Below are positions 13,212 through 25,505 of a stretch of DNA of 64,000 nucleotides, piece by piece. Origin of the DNA: Catonia carolina (lineage: Eukaryota > Arthropoda > Insecta > Hemiptera > Achilidae); contig JAQMRL010000008.1 of assembly GCA_035578175.1 (NCBI GenBank), positions 89,632,541-89,696,540 on the forward strand, written 5' to 3'. Under the pieces are notes generated by a model. It worked only from the letters and a program-made list of their open reading frames with translations. It was not told the origin of the DNA and did not search any database. Position numbers and translations under genes: made by a program. Numbering within the stretch: the stretch's first letter is position 1; each line of letters starts with the position of its first letter.

Positions 13212-13268
13212 TACTATCATTTTCGCGTCCATACATTGACAATTTCCTAACAATCTGGAGTCCGAGTG

Positions 13269-13300
13269 CAATTTGGCGTCCGTATACGGACGCCAAATTG
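13269..13300. repeat. Perfect 32-base palindrome
   Basis: Each half reads CAATTTGGCGTCCGTA and the two halves are exact complements with no spacer. The half-site resembles the end of the TA element at 22300 (cggacgccaaat). It sits between TA tracts and related gcgtcc motifs at 13223 and 13608. Confidence 0.95.
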
Positions 13301-14149
13301 TAATCCTTAATAAAAACTTAATAAAAATTTATTGTGACATGGTTTTCGGACGTAATTTTTTTAAACTAAAGTACATAGTTTCGGGCAACTATATTTATTT
13401 TTTGAGAATTTTATTGTTACTCAGAGAGACACAAAAAACTAAATAAATTTTGGTACCGGATGCGAAATGGCAGTGTTTTGAAACTATTTTATACACCGTA
13501 CCTTGGAGAGTTTCTCACCAGAGTGCTCTCGCTACGCCCCTATGTAAAAATATACGTATATTATGTATATTCTTACAAGGACGTCAGTTTCACATCTGCT
13601 ATCACTTTCGCGTCCACCGGTTAAGTAAATAGACAAAACAAGTTATAAATAAATATTGTGTTGTGTTAAGAAAAAAAGTTTAAAAGAATAATAAAACCAA
13701 ATTCTTATTAATCATCCAATTACAATTCTTTCAAAACTCACAATCTAATTTACTAAACATTCAAATAAATATTCTTCGGCAAATTATTTGATATAAGTAA
13801 TACAATTAAATTAAAAATAATTATATATTTTTTGATAGAATTAAAAAACTCTCTTTTCCGATAGACGATTTTTTGGGTTGACAAACTATCCTGGAAGGAA
13901 ACCGGTGCTGCGCATAGTAGTGTCAGGATTAAATTATTGTTATGGCTGGCAGGATATCTTTCTAAACGCACTGTATACACAACGTATATTATACGCAATT
14001 TTGAAGAGTTGTTCTCCGCCGTTCTGTCGCCTTCCATACATGAGTCCATCACACGCCGCTTTGGTTTCTTTTTTCAAATAGGCAGAAACCCACTATCAAC
14101 GATTCCATGAACAAATCCTTTAGTAATTTGTTTACCTCGTTCGTTTAGT

Positions 14150-14505
14150 AACCTACGGGTTGGTCTAGTCTAGAAGAAAAGTCGTCGCCGCAAGTCAGCT
14201 GTTTAGCTGACTTTTCGACAGCTTTTCTGACAGCTGATTTTCGGAGATAGAGGTTCCTAGTTTAAATCCTAGTATATAGTATAATTGGTTCTTTTATACG
14301 AATTTGAATACTAGACAGTGGTTACCAATGTACTTTGATGGTTGGGGTCAATTAACCATACTCTCTCAGGAATGGTCGGCCTGGGTATGTACGAGACTAC
14401 AGCTCATTTAAACGTCATACATATCATTGGGTCATGGGGTTGCTTATTGTTCTCAATCGAACAAATTGCAACCTACACGCATTAGGGATAAAACAAAACA
14501 AAAAT
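14150..14505 (+). repeat. SINE family C, second copy
   Basis: Matches 26360-26689 along its length (ggttggtctag, ttggggtcaattaaccatac, attagggata then A-rich). It has an extra hairpin segment near 14200-14245 (cagctgtttagctgactttt) that partly repeats itself. Box B is degenerate (agtttaaatcc). Confidence 0.7.
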
Positions 14506-14999
14506 TTGTTTAAGAATTTTTAACATGTTATTTCACGCTTTTTTTAACATTACACCACCTGACAATTGTCAATAAAATATTTCTTTATTACGCTTACGAT
14601 GTGTAAAAAGAATGCGCATTTTGCTGTTTGCCCACTCTCACTGCAAAATGGTTCAAGTACACTTCCATAATGCTATTTCGCGTATCATGTAATATGTCGC
14701 CCCAATTACTAGGTTTAGCAGTTTTACAGTAAGTAAATAAAACATTAAAGAGAAAAAACTTTTCCTAAAATATAAAAAATGAAAAATGGACTAGGAGTAG
14801 ATTATTATTAGCCTTGTTTTTTGCTTAAAAACAATGCGACAAAAAATTAAACTAAGAAATTCGGAAAATAGCAAACTTTACTAGACAGACCTGAACCAAG
14901 TAGGCATATTTTAATATTTAGTCTAGACCGATTTTCTTTCATTATAAAATTCTGGACAGAGATTACAGATTTCAGAAAAAAAATGTTAAGGGTAGAATA

Positions 15000-15840
15000 A
15001 AGTACACCCATTCAGTTTTTTCCCTTTTTCTCTTACAACATCTGAACAAACGACATTTTTTTTAATGCCCGGAAAATACAAGGGCCATCGATTTAGACAA
15101 AAAAGTTTAAATATTAATGAGTGGGGGGCCTAAAGTGAAGTTTGTACCATCCAGTTCACCTCGATTTTCTCGCGAGTATGAGCTTAACAATCGTAATATT
15201 TATGGAACGTTCCGAAACAGCAGAACGACTCTTGATAGGGATAACGGTAAAGTTTAAATTGAATTTCTTAGAGTATCGCCACCATTCCTAAGTTTTTCAC
15301 GATTTTTTCGCTGATTTCGGCAGACCAAACAAAACAATTTACAGAACAATCCAGAGCAAATGAGAGCTATCATTTAAAGTAAAAACCAAAAAGTATTGAA
15401 TGCATGGGCTTATACTTGCCACTCCAAATTTTTCTTTGATTTTCTAGCATATTTGAACGGGAAAAACGAAATTTTTGCGAAATGATCCAGAACAAACGAA
15501 GGGCAGTCAATCTATGTAAAAAACTTTAGAATATTGAGTCGAGGGGAATTAGAGTGACATTAGCACCACCCAGTTTTTCTCGATTTCTCGCTTATTTGAA
15601 AGGAACTAAAAAAATATTTTGCGAGACCATCCGAAACAAACTAAGGTCTGTCCCTGAAGTCCAAAAAAAATTTAAAAAAAGTTGAGCGGGGGGAGGCCAG
15701 TGTGAAGTTAGCCCCTCCCGGCGTTTTTTCACTTATTTGGACGGAACAAACAAAAACTTTTCCGGAATAATCCGGTAGAAACGTAGACCGATCAATTTTA
15801 CAAGTTAATTTTTAAAATCTTTGTATGGGGGCCAACTTTA
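15000..15840. repeat. Diverged tandem array, about five units of 130-150 bp
   Basis: A motif of the form cgatttt-tcgc-tatttgaa recurs at about 15172, 15305, 15435, 15585 and 15727. Between the copies recur gaacaatccagagcaaa-like and gagtggggggcc-like segments. Units are strongly diverged. Confidence 0.55.
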
Positions 15841-15844
15841 CAGT

Positions 15845-16220
15845 CCTGGTTTGAACTTCTACAGGTTTAGCTAAGTAAAACAAGGAGTGGGGTGGTTTAC
15901 AATTGCCTTCCTTGCCGAGTTGAAAAGCTTATCAATATGCCAGGCCGTCTAAAAAGCACCTATTTTCCACCCTGCAAATGACACACCTCACGTTATTCAC
16001 CACAGGGTCTGGCTGCATAATGAAATTCATTGCGCTCAGAGGAGATATAACTCTGACAAGTATCTTTTACACTTGTACCTCTTCTGTTCTTAAATACTTC
16101 AGTCATATGTTTGGCTTACCATGTGATAAAAACAAAACTAAATTTTTTTTAGTCCTGAAACAAGCAAATCGAGTGCAAATAATTCAACACTCCACCTGCC
16201 TGTTATGTGCAACCCCTTAC
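15845..16220 (+). repeat. R2 dispersed repeat with long 3' end
   Basis: Starts within ctggtttgaac and continues to aacactccacctgcctgtta, showing that R2 extends past the part in the 5.5 and 7.2 kb copies. Confidence 0.68.
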
Positions 16221-16519
16221 AGTACTATTATTTTATTAAAGGCAGTTGCCTCTGACAATCAAAACATGCATTTTATTCGTCACTTGGGCGAGTAAATTTA
16301 AATCGATAATTCAAAGGATACCCACATCGAGAAAATGTTTCCAAACGGCGAAAATATTTTTACAAAAGATAATAAATTGATAAGAGAGTAGATTAGTCGA
16401 TTTTTTTAAAGTAAATTCAGTACACTCGCAAATGTCCAACACGAGTCCTGAAAGTGTAGGTCAACAGAGACTGTAATTTCCCGATACTGAAGAAGCTTAC
16501 TGAAATTAATCATTAGCAA

Positions 16520-17140
16520 AAACAAACCCCTGTTATTTATTTTTTGATTTTTGTAAAGCTTTTGACCGTGTCCCGTATGATTTGCCCATAAAAAAATGAG
16601 GTGTATGGTATTATAGGGACATCAGAGGGTCGAATTGCCATCCAATCATTGCAAAGTTAAAACAAAATACACATAAAATTTTATACAAGTTAAAAGGGGA
16701 GTTCAACGAGTTAGAATTTTAAGACCCTTGCTATTTTTAATTTTTGTTAACGATCTCGCTGAATTTCTTGGCTCCTTCAATGTTATATTATTTGCTGATG
16801 ATACGATAATATCTTTCGAAGATGAAAACTATGAACAAGGTTTAAAACTAAAGAAGCTTGAAGTAAGGTTATAGACTGAATGCAATAAATAATCTAGTTC
16901 TCAACTCAGATAAAACTGTGGCCAAATGCTTCACTGGTCGTAAGGAAAGAAGTAACCAAAGTAAGGATATCTCCATTAATGACAATATATCAAAATCTTT
17001 TGTTAATGGTAAGTTGCAAAATTTTTAGAATTAATATTAGGTAGCAAACTATCCTGGGACAGGTTTATTAAGGAACGTGTCTGCTATATAATCAAATCCT
17101 ACTGCTACGCCCTAAAACGCTTAAAAATAAGGTACTTAGC
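16520..17140 (+). pseudogene. Non-LTR reverse transcriptase relic including FADDT
   Basis: Frames read FFDFCKAFDRVPYDL (first catalytic Asp), RILRPLLFLIFVNDLAEFLG, VILFADDTIISFEDE at 16791-16805 (the YADD-type box), then ELILGSKLSWDRFIKERVC and YCYALKRLKI. These are RT palm motifs in order (D..KAFD, PLLF..F.NDL, FADDT, LG..L.W). Many stops and shifts make it an old copy. Confidence 0.85.
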
Positions 17141-17989
17141 GTACCAATACCTTTGAGTATTTATCATGTTTACAAATTCTGTTGGATTTGTTTTTAATTT
17201 AGTCACACTTAAACTTATTCAAATGTATGTTTAAAAAATCAAATAATGTTCAAATTATTCCGTCATATAATTACTTTTTATCTGGTTTTTTGTTAATTAT
17301 ATTGATTAAAATTTTTAATGATCAACTATCAAGTTGACTTATGAATAAGGACACTGTACACTATTAAGAATTCATTTTGTAATCAATTGGTCCTAGCATA
17401 TTGTTTGGCTGTCTTGGTCAAGGTTTCACATAGTTTTTCTTGGCCTCTCCAAGTGAATGCCTTGTCTGTCTCCTTTTTGTCTTCTGTGCAATAGTATAAC
17501 CTTCCAGTTCCTTATCCCAAGCATTTTGACTTGTCAAAAATAATGTACATTATTTTACGTAACAATAAGGTTTATTTATTTCATTATTTGTAATATTGAT
17601 TCCTAGATTGGGTGGTTGGTTGAGGATCTAAATAAAGTACTAGAAACCAAAAGAATATCAACAAAAAGTGGCCACCATGGCTTTTACAACACTAAATAAT
17701 TTAAAAGAAAACGCAGAGAAAAATATCAGGGTTTGGAAGACTGACTGAAAGTTGTTCAGACGAAAAATAATCTTGGAAATGGCCTGTTAAAGGATAAACT
17801 TCAACGTGTACAAAACAGCTGGATACGAGAATTATTAGTGTAATGTATACTTTGTTGAAGATCAAAGATTACCATTACTTGAGGAACAAGAATAAAAATA
17901 CAAACTATGACTAAGCCGGACTGCATTTCAAATGTTGTAGAAATTTTACTGGCCATCGTACTTTTGTATAATTTATAAAATCATTTTGA

Positions 17990-18115
17990 TTCAGTCACTA
18001 AAACATGGAAATATAAACCTAGAGAGAAGCGAGGCTTGGGAAGACCTAAAAAGAGATGAATACTGGAACAGGCCATTGAGCCTAATCCTTAACAGATGAT
18101 GATGATGAAATCATT
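17990..18115 (+). pseudogene. Fragment of non-LTR retrotransposon 3' tail
   Basis: The sequence gcgaggcttgggaagaccta and the following aaaagagatg match the tail at 57430-57505 almost base for base (RGLGRPKKR). The end ttaacagatgatgatgatga resembles the simple repeat tail of such elements. Confidence 0.65.
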
Positions 18116-18255
18116 TGAACACCGAAAAGACAATGGGTGAATGGTACTCCATTTGAATATTGAACAAATTATGTCGCTTTACAATTACATAATTTGGCCA
18201 ACTAAGTAAATATTTTAATTGCATTGTCTACTAATTGATCATATTATAGTAATTA

Positions 18256-19504
18256 CAGTCGAACCTCCCTGATTAGAATCTGATGGAACCGGCTGATTTC
18301 GATTTACAGAGGTAAAATATTGAAACAAAAAATGTACTTAAAAATTGCACGTTTTAATAAAATTCATGTAATTCCATAAAATATTAAATTACAAAAGTCA
18401 AAATTATTAATAGACCACCAATTTGATTGGGGAAAGTTTTTTACAAATATTATTTTACTTGTGTTGTTTAGGTCATCAGCCGAAAGGCTGGTTTGAACCT
18501 GTAGAGGTTTTACTAAGTAAAACGAGAAGTGAGGTGGCCTTCCTCACTGAACGGAAAAGTACGCTTATCAGCATGCAGGGCCCTTTGCAAAGCACATATT
18601 TTCCCCTCTGAAAATGATACCTTTATTTCATTCACCACAGGGTTTACTTAATACTGTGATTAAGAATTAAGGGCATGTTTTGGTTTACAAGCTCTATTAG
18701 TACTCAAAAGCAAAAGAATAGTCTACTTATAAGAACGATATGACAAATTATTGAAAAAACGACATAAAAAACAGAGTAAAATAAAATCGGGATACGCGTA
18801 AACAGTACAACTATACCTACAAACTAAAAGTTAGGTCAGCCTACAGATAATGAAAAATAAATTGGGTACCGAAAATTTTAGAAATTTTAACGAGTAAAAT
18901 ATTGCTTAATCTGAATGAATACAGCTACGGTATTTTTTACCCTGTTTGTACGAAAATCAAACACCAAAGAAGGAAAGACTGCATTACTAATTTAGCCTAA
19001 CTAATTTCTTTTTTTTTGCTTTCGTCTGGTTTCCTCTGACTTAAAAATTAACTGAATTTTCAATATTTCCTGATGCGTATTGAAGCTTTGAACTACGCTT
19101 GTTAAGCCCTTATTTGGTCGTAAGGTTTTGTGACAATAATGTTTTGTAAGAAGTGTAATTGTTTGTGTTTCTGCCTAGTTTCTTCTAACTCAAAAGTTAA
19201 CTGCATTTTCAGTTTTTTCTAAAGCTTTTTGTAGTTTTGTACTACGCTTACTGTGTCCTTATTGTCGTGATTTAACGCATGCTTCATTATAAATCGTGTA
19301 CAATGTGTAAATTGGAAATTTTGTAATTATTTGATTAATAATGTATAAAAAAATGTATTGTTACAATATACGTATATGACCACGAAACTCTCGAAAATTT
19401 TCGAATAGGGAGGTAATTTAATTCATATTAAGGACGATTTTTGAAGGGGATAGCATACAATTATATTCGATTTAGGGAGGATTTCGAATGAGGAAGTTTG
19501 ACTG
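18256..19504. mobile_element. pogo-like TIR element, 1249 bp, carrying an R2 copy
   Basis: TA flanks 18254-18255 and 19505-19506. The ends read CAGTCGAACCTCCC and, inverted, CAGTCAAACTTCCT. An R2 repeat copy lies inside it (18463-18645). No transposase frame is visible. Confidence 0.7.
18463..18645 (+). repeat. R2 5' half, inside a pogo-like element
   Basis: Begins tgttgtttaggtcatcagcc and stops near caccacagggtt. Confidence 0.65.
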
Positions 19505-20105
19505 TATTTGTAACAATTAGGATATTTTAAATAATTAACTCTAACAAATAAAAAATATACTTTCTTTAATTATTCTGGTTTTACATTGATTTAAAATAAG
19601 TACCTATTTAAAATACATGTCAAAATAATAAACAACAAATAATAAATTATTTTGATGACTGGATTGGATTCCGTCCGAGAACGAATTGTTTTCATACGAT
19701 GGTCTTGTGTGGAGAAGTACTAGGGTGAGATGTGAATATCTAACTACAATCATTACAACACGTAGAAGTGGCAAATGCTACAGTACACGTGCCGGTACGA
19801 CATGGCAACATCGTTTACACTGTTGCAGGCTATAAGTCATAATAGCGGGAACGATGCCGGACGCGAAATTGTCGGTAATTTGTACGAACGCGAAATTGTC
19901 GGTAATTCGAAAGGAGTCTGAATTGATAGCACAGTGAATAAAATTGAAAAATGCTCAATTTTCAATATCAGGACAAACCAATACCAAAACTCAGGGTGTA
20001 AGTGTAACATATACCCTATATACTCTCATCAAAGTTGAATATACTCTTCAAATAAGCGATGTGCGAAATGCACGCTTTTTGAAAGGACGCGGAATTGTTA
20101 GCGGG

Positions 20106-20124
20106 ATATATATATATATATGTA

Positions 20125-20181
<57 letters not shown>
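20106..20181. repeat. (TA)n microsatellite, interrupted
   Basis: TA units with two TG interruptions; the longest pure run is about 50 bases. Confidence 0.96.
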
Positions 20182-20187
<6 letters not shown>

Positions 20188-20464
20188 TATTTATATGTTA
20201 ATATTTATATTAATTAATTAATTATTAATAATATTTATATATTATAAAAAACGGAAATAAAAGTAATTAAACGAATTGTTTTTTTAAATAACACTTTTAC
20301 TGGTAATTCTTATTTAAGTTATATGTTTAAAGCCTATTCCTATTGGGACAATGGGTTCAATGTTGAAATAATTAAAAACATAATTTCAAAAATTTTTCTC
20401 GGCACGAAGCTTTCTGAAACGTGGATTCATTTTCGATAGAGCAACTTAAGTCCTCTTAACACAT

Positions 20465-20600
20465 TGAATCTTGAACGATTTTTTCTCTTCATGGCAGCAA
20501 GAGTAGAAAAAAATCCAGTTTCACAAGAATATGTAGTATCAAAGGGAATGAGTACTTTAGGTCATTTTCTCGGAAAAAAGGGTTTTCTTTTTTGACACTG
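20465..20600. repeat. Inverted partner of 12597-12720
   Basis: Reads cgattttttctcttcatggc ... gggttttcttttttgaca, the complement of the other copy with very few differences. Confidence 0.75.
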
Positions 20601-21824
20601 ATCCAGTAGGGGTAAGCGATCATTCCTTTAATTTTGTTTCCAAGGCACTTTGAAGATCAATGAGGGTTTCTTTGCCGAAAAAAATTCACTAAATTTTTGA
20701 AATAAAAATTTTTCACTTCTTTTGTTTTGTCTACACAAAACTCTTTTTTTTAACTAAGCTTTGCGCCCCCCCCCACAACTTTGAGAACCAATGTTCTAGT
20801 GCATATTGTTAACAGTTGGTATTATGTATATTTTATTTTCCCAATTGCCCATGGAAGTAAAACTAATAGTCTAACTGACTACAGTATCCGTACCCTTTAC
20901 ATCTAAAATCATGTATGGATGTTTTAAACTATTTATTATTTTGATCCTGTGAATGTCATTCAAATTACAAGATTAGAAACAGAAAGGAATGTGTTAACAT
21001 ACAACATCATGTAAATTAGCCTATTGTAAGGTTCTGTTAAAGGTAAGAATTCAGTGGAACTTTTATAAACTGAAGAGAAATTTTAAACAAACAAATTATG
21101 GTAAAGATACCAAGTTTGTAACTTGTGTTTAATGTCCATTGTCCATTGGCGCGGAAGACAAGTAGCCATTTAAGTGACGTTGGCGGTAGTCGGTGAAAGG
21201 TAAAACATGCAGTAGTCGGCTGACATGTTACATGCTCCACAAGTAACATCACGTGGTCATATGGTCGTGATGTAAACGTCTTTTGAAGTCACGAATGTTC
21301 AGTGTACACTTCATCAAAGATTAAAGCGAACTGGTAAACAATTTGTTCCCACTAATAGGCGTGCCCTCTTGGTCTCTGTCCCTTTTTCTCATCTGTTGTG
21401 GCTGCTCGCTTGTTCTAATGTCGGACATGAATTAATGTTTAGTACCGCCTCTTGCTTCATCTTCTCTACAATTAATATTAACAATCTACCTCCGCCGTCC
21501 TTAACGCTTCGACAAACTATAATTCTATTAATGCATTATGAACTATGACAGATATTTCTTAGATGGAACAAATGTAAAATTAATTAACCATCCGATAATA
21601 TTTTCGTATTACTCCATGCCATTTGAACGCATTTAAATCATTCTATAAATTGGATTTGATCAATATCTATGTCAATTGTACTAGTGCTATTTTGTATTTT
21701 TGTTTATTTATATACATGGTTGAAAATTATAATACAGATGTTTGATAGTTCGACTCGTTATATATTTCATGAGACTCTGATGAAACCTTCAGCCCAACGT
21801 AGTCAGTCAGCTGGTAGAAAGACA

Positions 21825-22212
21825 CTTTTTTACTTTCTCTTGCCTATATGGATATACAAAAAAAATATATATATAGGAAAGAAAGTAATTATTGTTTTCA
21901 GACCCCCTGAACCCCCAAAAAACATGTTTTTAGCGATTGGTCTGTGTGTGTGTGTGTGTGAACTCAATATCTCAAGAAAGGATATGATGAATATCTCAAG
22001 AACGGAACATCGTGTGAACTTGAATCTTAAGTAGATACCATTACCGGACCCGACACGAACATTTTCATCGAAATCGGTCAACTGGAAGTAGTAGTTATTC
22101 GTGTCATTTTTCACTTTTTTGCGATTTTCTCAAAAACTGCTCCAACAATTTTTTAAAAAATCTCCTTGTTTACTAAATATTTTATGCTCTACAAGATAGG
22201 GTAGGTTAAAAT
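21825..22212 (+). repeat. R1 5' part, abutting R2
   Basis: Begins actttctcttgcc at about 21832 and stops at tagggtagg, where an R2 fragment starts. Confidence 0.7.
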
Positions 22213-22442
22213 AATTTGCAGGATGGAAAATATGTGCTTTTCAGAGGGCCTGGCAAGCTGATAAACATACTTTTCGACTCAGTAAGGAATACAACGGTAG
22301 AGCGGACGCCAAATAAGCTTGCCGATTTTCTTGAGTGCGCAGAAGGCTTATTTTGGTTATGGCGCGCTCGGTTGCTTAAGCGAGTGGTGAGGGTCAGTAC
22401 TGTACTAGCTGTGATCAGAGTCACATCGCTGTCGCAACTTTA

Positions 22443-23380
22443 TACAGAGTGATTATAAATGAAATAGACAGTTTCGGTAGCTTATAGAAAATTTATTTTT
22501 CAAAAGTTAAGGTAATTACTTACATGGTATTGAAGAATTCATTAAGTTTTTATTGAAAATATTTACAGATGTTCAATGTGTGCACCATTTGTAACATGAC
22601 AGATATCAAAACGGTAATCGAATTCTTCCCACACACGATTAAGCATATGACGGTCTACTGTAACAAGAGCATTTGCGATACGTTGTTTTAGATCATCGAT
22701 ATCTACAGGAAGCGGTGGTACAAAAACTTTATCTTTTACATAACCCCATAAGAAAAAGTCGCAGGGCGTTAAGTCTGGACTACGAGGTGGCCACGGCGTA
22801 AACACAATGTTTTCCTCACGTGCACGGCCGATCCATCGTCTAGGAAGACGTTCATCAAGATAATTTCTGACCTGTAAGTGCCAGTGAGGCGTAACTCCAT
22901 CTTGTACAAAAATGAAGTTATCACTATCTTCCTGGAGTTGAGGCATTAACCATTCGTTTAACATGTCAAGATAAATACTCCGGTTACTGACACTTCTTGA
23001 AAGAAGAATGGCCCGTAAACCTTTTCACGAGATAATGCGCAAAAGACGTTTACTTTAGGGGAATCGCGTGTATGCTGTAAAGTTATTTTTGGGTTTTCTG
23101 TCCTCCATATTCTAACGTTGACAACCATTGACGTTGCACAACTGTAACCGAGTTTGTTTTGGCTAATTCAAGAACATAATAAGCTTTCTTTACTTGAGTA
23201 GCGGCCATTTTGCTAGACTGGTCGTTGTAACAGCAGCCAACAACAAAATGCTAGCAACAGTTGTACCAACATAAACTTTAAAAAATTCCCTACAAACCTA
23301 TATCATTTACTATATTCAAATACACCAGTTTGATGTTTAAGAAGCTGTCGAAAGTGTATTTTATTTATAATCATCCTGTA
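22443..23380 (-). mobile_element. Mariner-like element, internally deleted, nested
   Basis: The ends read TACAG...CTGTA with imperfect inverted repeats of about 40 bases (22443-22484 and 23341-23380; shared core TGATTATAAAT), flanked by TA. It is 938 bp and carries a shortened transposase on the minus strand. It is nested in the 22300-23610 element, which is nested in R2, giving a three-level insertion order. Confidence 0.8.
22563..23208 (-). pseudogene. DDE transposase remnant (Tc1/mariner superfamily, long D-D spacing)
   Basis: Met at 23208 starts MAATQVKKAYYVLELAKTNS, matching the N-terminus of an insect DDE transposase family, but the helix-turn-helix region and the first catalytic Asp are missing: the sequence jumps to a region reading NPKITLQHTRDSPKVNVFCA. 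A frame change precedes IYLDMLNEWLMPQLQED. The C-terminal half is open for 133 codons, with FVQDGVTPHW and SPDLTPCDFFLWGYVKD. The second and third Asp are 46 residues apart, longer than the 34 of classic mariner or Tc1. It ends in NGAHIEHL. It cannot encode an active enzyme. Confidence 0.85.
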
Positions 23381-24199
23381 TATATCAGCTAACCTGAAAA
23401 CATAAGTCTGTATTGTGTTGTATGTGGTATGCGTTAATTGTTGTATACAATATTTACGATGGAATATTTTTAACGACACTAATAGATGGTAATTTACATC
23501 GTTCAGTGCCTGTCTTTTAATAGGCAGTTCGATACTAAGAAACGAAAACTACCAACTGAATCCGAACAGTTCGCGCAGCTAATCCAAGCAAGCTTATTTG
23601 GCGTCCGTTCTACACCACCTCACTTCTCGTTTTAATAGTAAAACCTCTAGAAGTTCAAACCAGCCATTCGGGTGATGACCTAAACAACAGATACAATTAA
23701 ATAAGTTTTTAAAATAAAAATCCTGGATTTATGACCGAGGTATATATTTCAACAATTTTATAAGAACATTTACAAAATAAGTAGCTCCTTCTTTATGTTG
23801 TTTCGTTTTCTTGTGGATTATTTAATGATAACTAAACGTAATCTTGTTAATTGGCATTTGTACGCAATTATGCCAATTTTATGACCCAATCATAAATTAT
23901 TTCAAAATAAATGAATCGTATATCTTGTTGCACAACTTCTACACAATCAAACACTGACAGTTAATGCAAAATAATTGATGTTGATTGGTTCCTGATGTAA
24001 TACGGACGCGATTGTACATCAATTTCAAATACTATCTACCTTTCATCATAATCAGACATATATTTACCTTCAATAATGTAACAGTATCTGGACTAAATTG
24101 CCCTAGAGGTCATTGGGCCACGCATCTGTTCCGTTCTATGCTGAATCAGACATATTTATTTCTGTTAACATGTTAGTATTTCATTCCTTAAGTATGATT

Positions 24200-24600
24200 A
24201 CTGCCCATAACAGACAGGTGGAGTGTCAAATTATTTACACTCAATCTGTTCGTTGCAGAGCTAAAATAAATAGTTCTGTTTCTTATCGCATGGTCAGTCA
24301 ATTAAATGACTGAATCATTTAAGAACAGAAGAGGTAGAGGTGTAAAAGACACTAATCAGAGTTATCTTCTCTGAAAGTAATGAATTTCATTGTACAGCCA
24401 GACCCTGTGGTGAATGAAGTGAAGTTGTCATTTACTGAGTGGAAAATATGTGCTTTTCAGAGGGCCCGGCATGCTGATAAGTGTACTTTTCCATTCAGTG
24501 AGGAAGACAATGCTAAACCACCCCACTCCTCGTTTTACTTAGTAAAACCTCTAGAGGTTCAAACCAGCCTTTCGGCTGTTGACCTAAACAACAAAAGTAT
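24200..24600 (-). repeat. R2 full copy, inverted
   Basis: Runs from acaggtggagtgtcaaatta to cctttcggctgttgacctaa. It gives the uninterrupted form of the split copy next to it. A tail fragment is at 31215-31312. Confidence 0.7.
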
Positions 24601-24799
24601 GATTACCAGAGTTCACTCATTACTGTATTGCTTAAAATAACTGTCAATCTTTTACTTTATTTTATTTGTCGAGGTACTGGTTTTTTCAGTTAATTATAAA
24701 TATTTTTTATTTTGCTCAATGTTTTACTTTTTTGATGGAAATCTCGTCTCCCTTCCCCAAATTGTCAGTTTCGAGAGACTATAATATTATGTTGTTAGT

Positions 24800-25345
24800 A
24801 CTGGATATTTTTTTCATCACTCTCTCGACTCTTTTGGTGCGGTTCTCCAAGTATTTCTGTCTTACGTAAGTCGTTTCATATCTACATACCTGCAACACCT
24901 TACATATTTTGTAATTAGCTTTAAATATTCTCACCTGTGCCTCCCCCTACAATTCACTCCTTCAATATTACTCTCCATTATTGATAGACCAATACCTGGA
25001 TGTCTTAATTTATGCCCCACTAGCCTATCCCTTCTTTTGGTAAGATATTTCCATTTACTTCTTTCATCCACTCGTCTAAAAACCTCTAATTACTTATTTT
25101 GTACACCCATCTAATCTTTATCATTTTCCAAAAACACCACATTTCAAAAGCTTCCTTTCTACAACCCCTATCACCCACATTTCACTCCCGTATAATGCTA
25201 CACTCCAAACATAGTGTTTTAAGAAATTTTCCTAATCTTTAAATCAATGTTTGTAGCATGTAAGCTGTTGTTTCATTTTAAAGGCTTTTCTAGCTTCAGA
25301 AATTCTACTTTTGATATCACTTGTGAGTTTATAAACACTCAAACT
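24800..25345 (-). pseudogene. Non-LTR retrotransposon 3' end (RT C-terminus and 3' UTR)
   Basis: From about 25345 leftwards the minus strand reads TSDIKSRISEARKAFKMKQQ and then VWSVALYGSEMWVIGVVERK with frame changes. This is the post-RT region seen also at 31.3-32.3 kb. Beyond about 24990 it passes into a non-coding 3' end; part of this (24815-24905) recurs at 53718-53830. Confidence 0.75.
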
Positions 25346-25505
25346 TTTTTTTTTATTTTATTTTTTTGTTTAACGTCCGACTGTTTTGCAAATTGCTGCT
25401 AATGCAGACGGTGAAGGATGAAATGAATTTTTTGTAACGTTTGAAAAATGCCATGGCCGTGTGGGATTCGAACCCAAGACCGCGTGATGAGAGGCGAGCA
25501 CCACA
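25346..25505 (-). repeat. tRNA-derived SINE (family A), 5'-truncated
   Basis: Contains gtttaacgtccgactg, the middle part and box B complement gggattcgaaccc. The head stops at gaggcgagca, so the first part of the tRNA-like region is missing. Confidence 0.8.

Larger units (their letters stand above)
22300..23610. mobile_element. TIR element with TA target duplication, host of a nested transposon
   Basis: Ends are GAGCGGACGCCAAATAAG and its near-perfect complement at 23588-23610; the 23-base arms differ at one site. TA flanks both sides (22298-22299, 23611-23612). It splits an R2 repeat copy, so the pre-insertion sequence can be followed across the junction by comparison with R2 at 24.2-24.6 kb. 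Inside it lies a second element (22443-23380). No transposase of its own is seen, so it is probably non-autonomous. The TA duplication suggests the Tc1/mariner superfamily, but the family is not established. Confidence 0.8.
22213..23693 (-). repeat. R2 copy split by the 22300-23610 element
   Basis: The left piece 22213-22299 (ggaaaatatgtgcttttcag) and right piece 23611-23693 (aaaccagccattcgggtgat) together match R2 at 24.4-24.6 kb. Confidence 0.8.

Noticed and set aside
13118..13303. Open frame across the TA tract
   Set aside because: Encodes only YI repeats from the microsatellite; no coding value. The same applies to frames across the tracts at 1464, 4445 and 20106.
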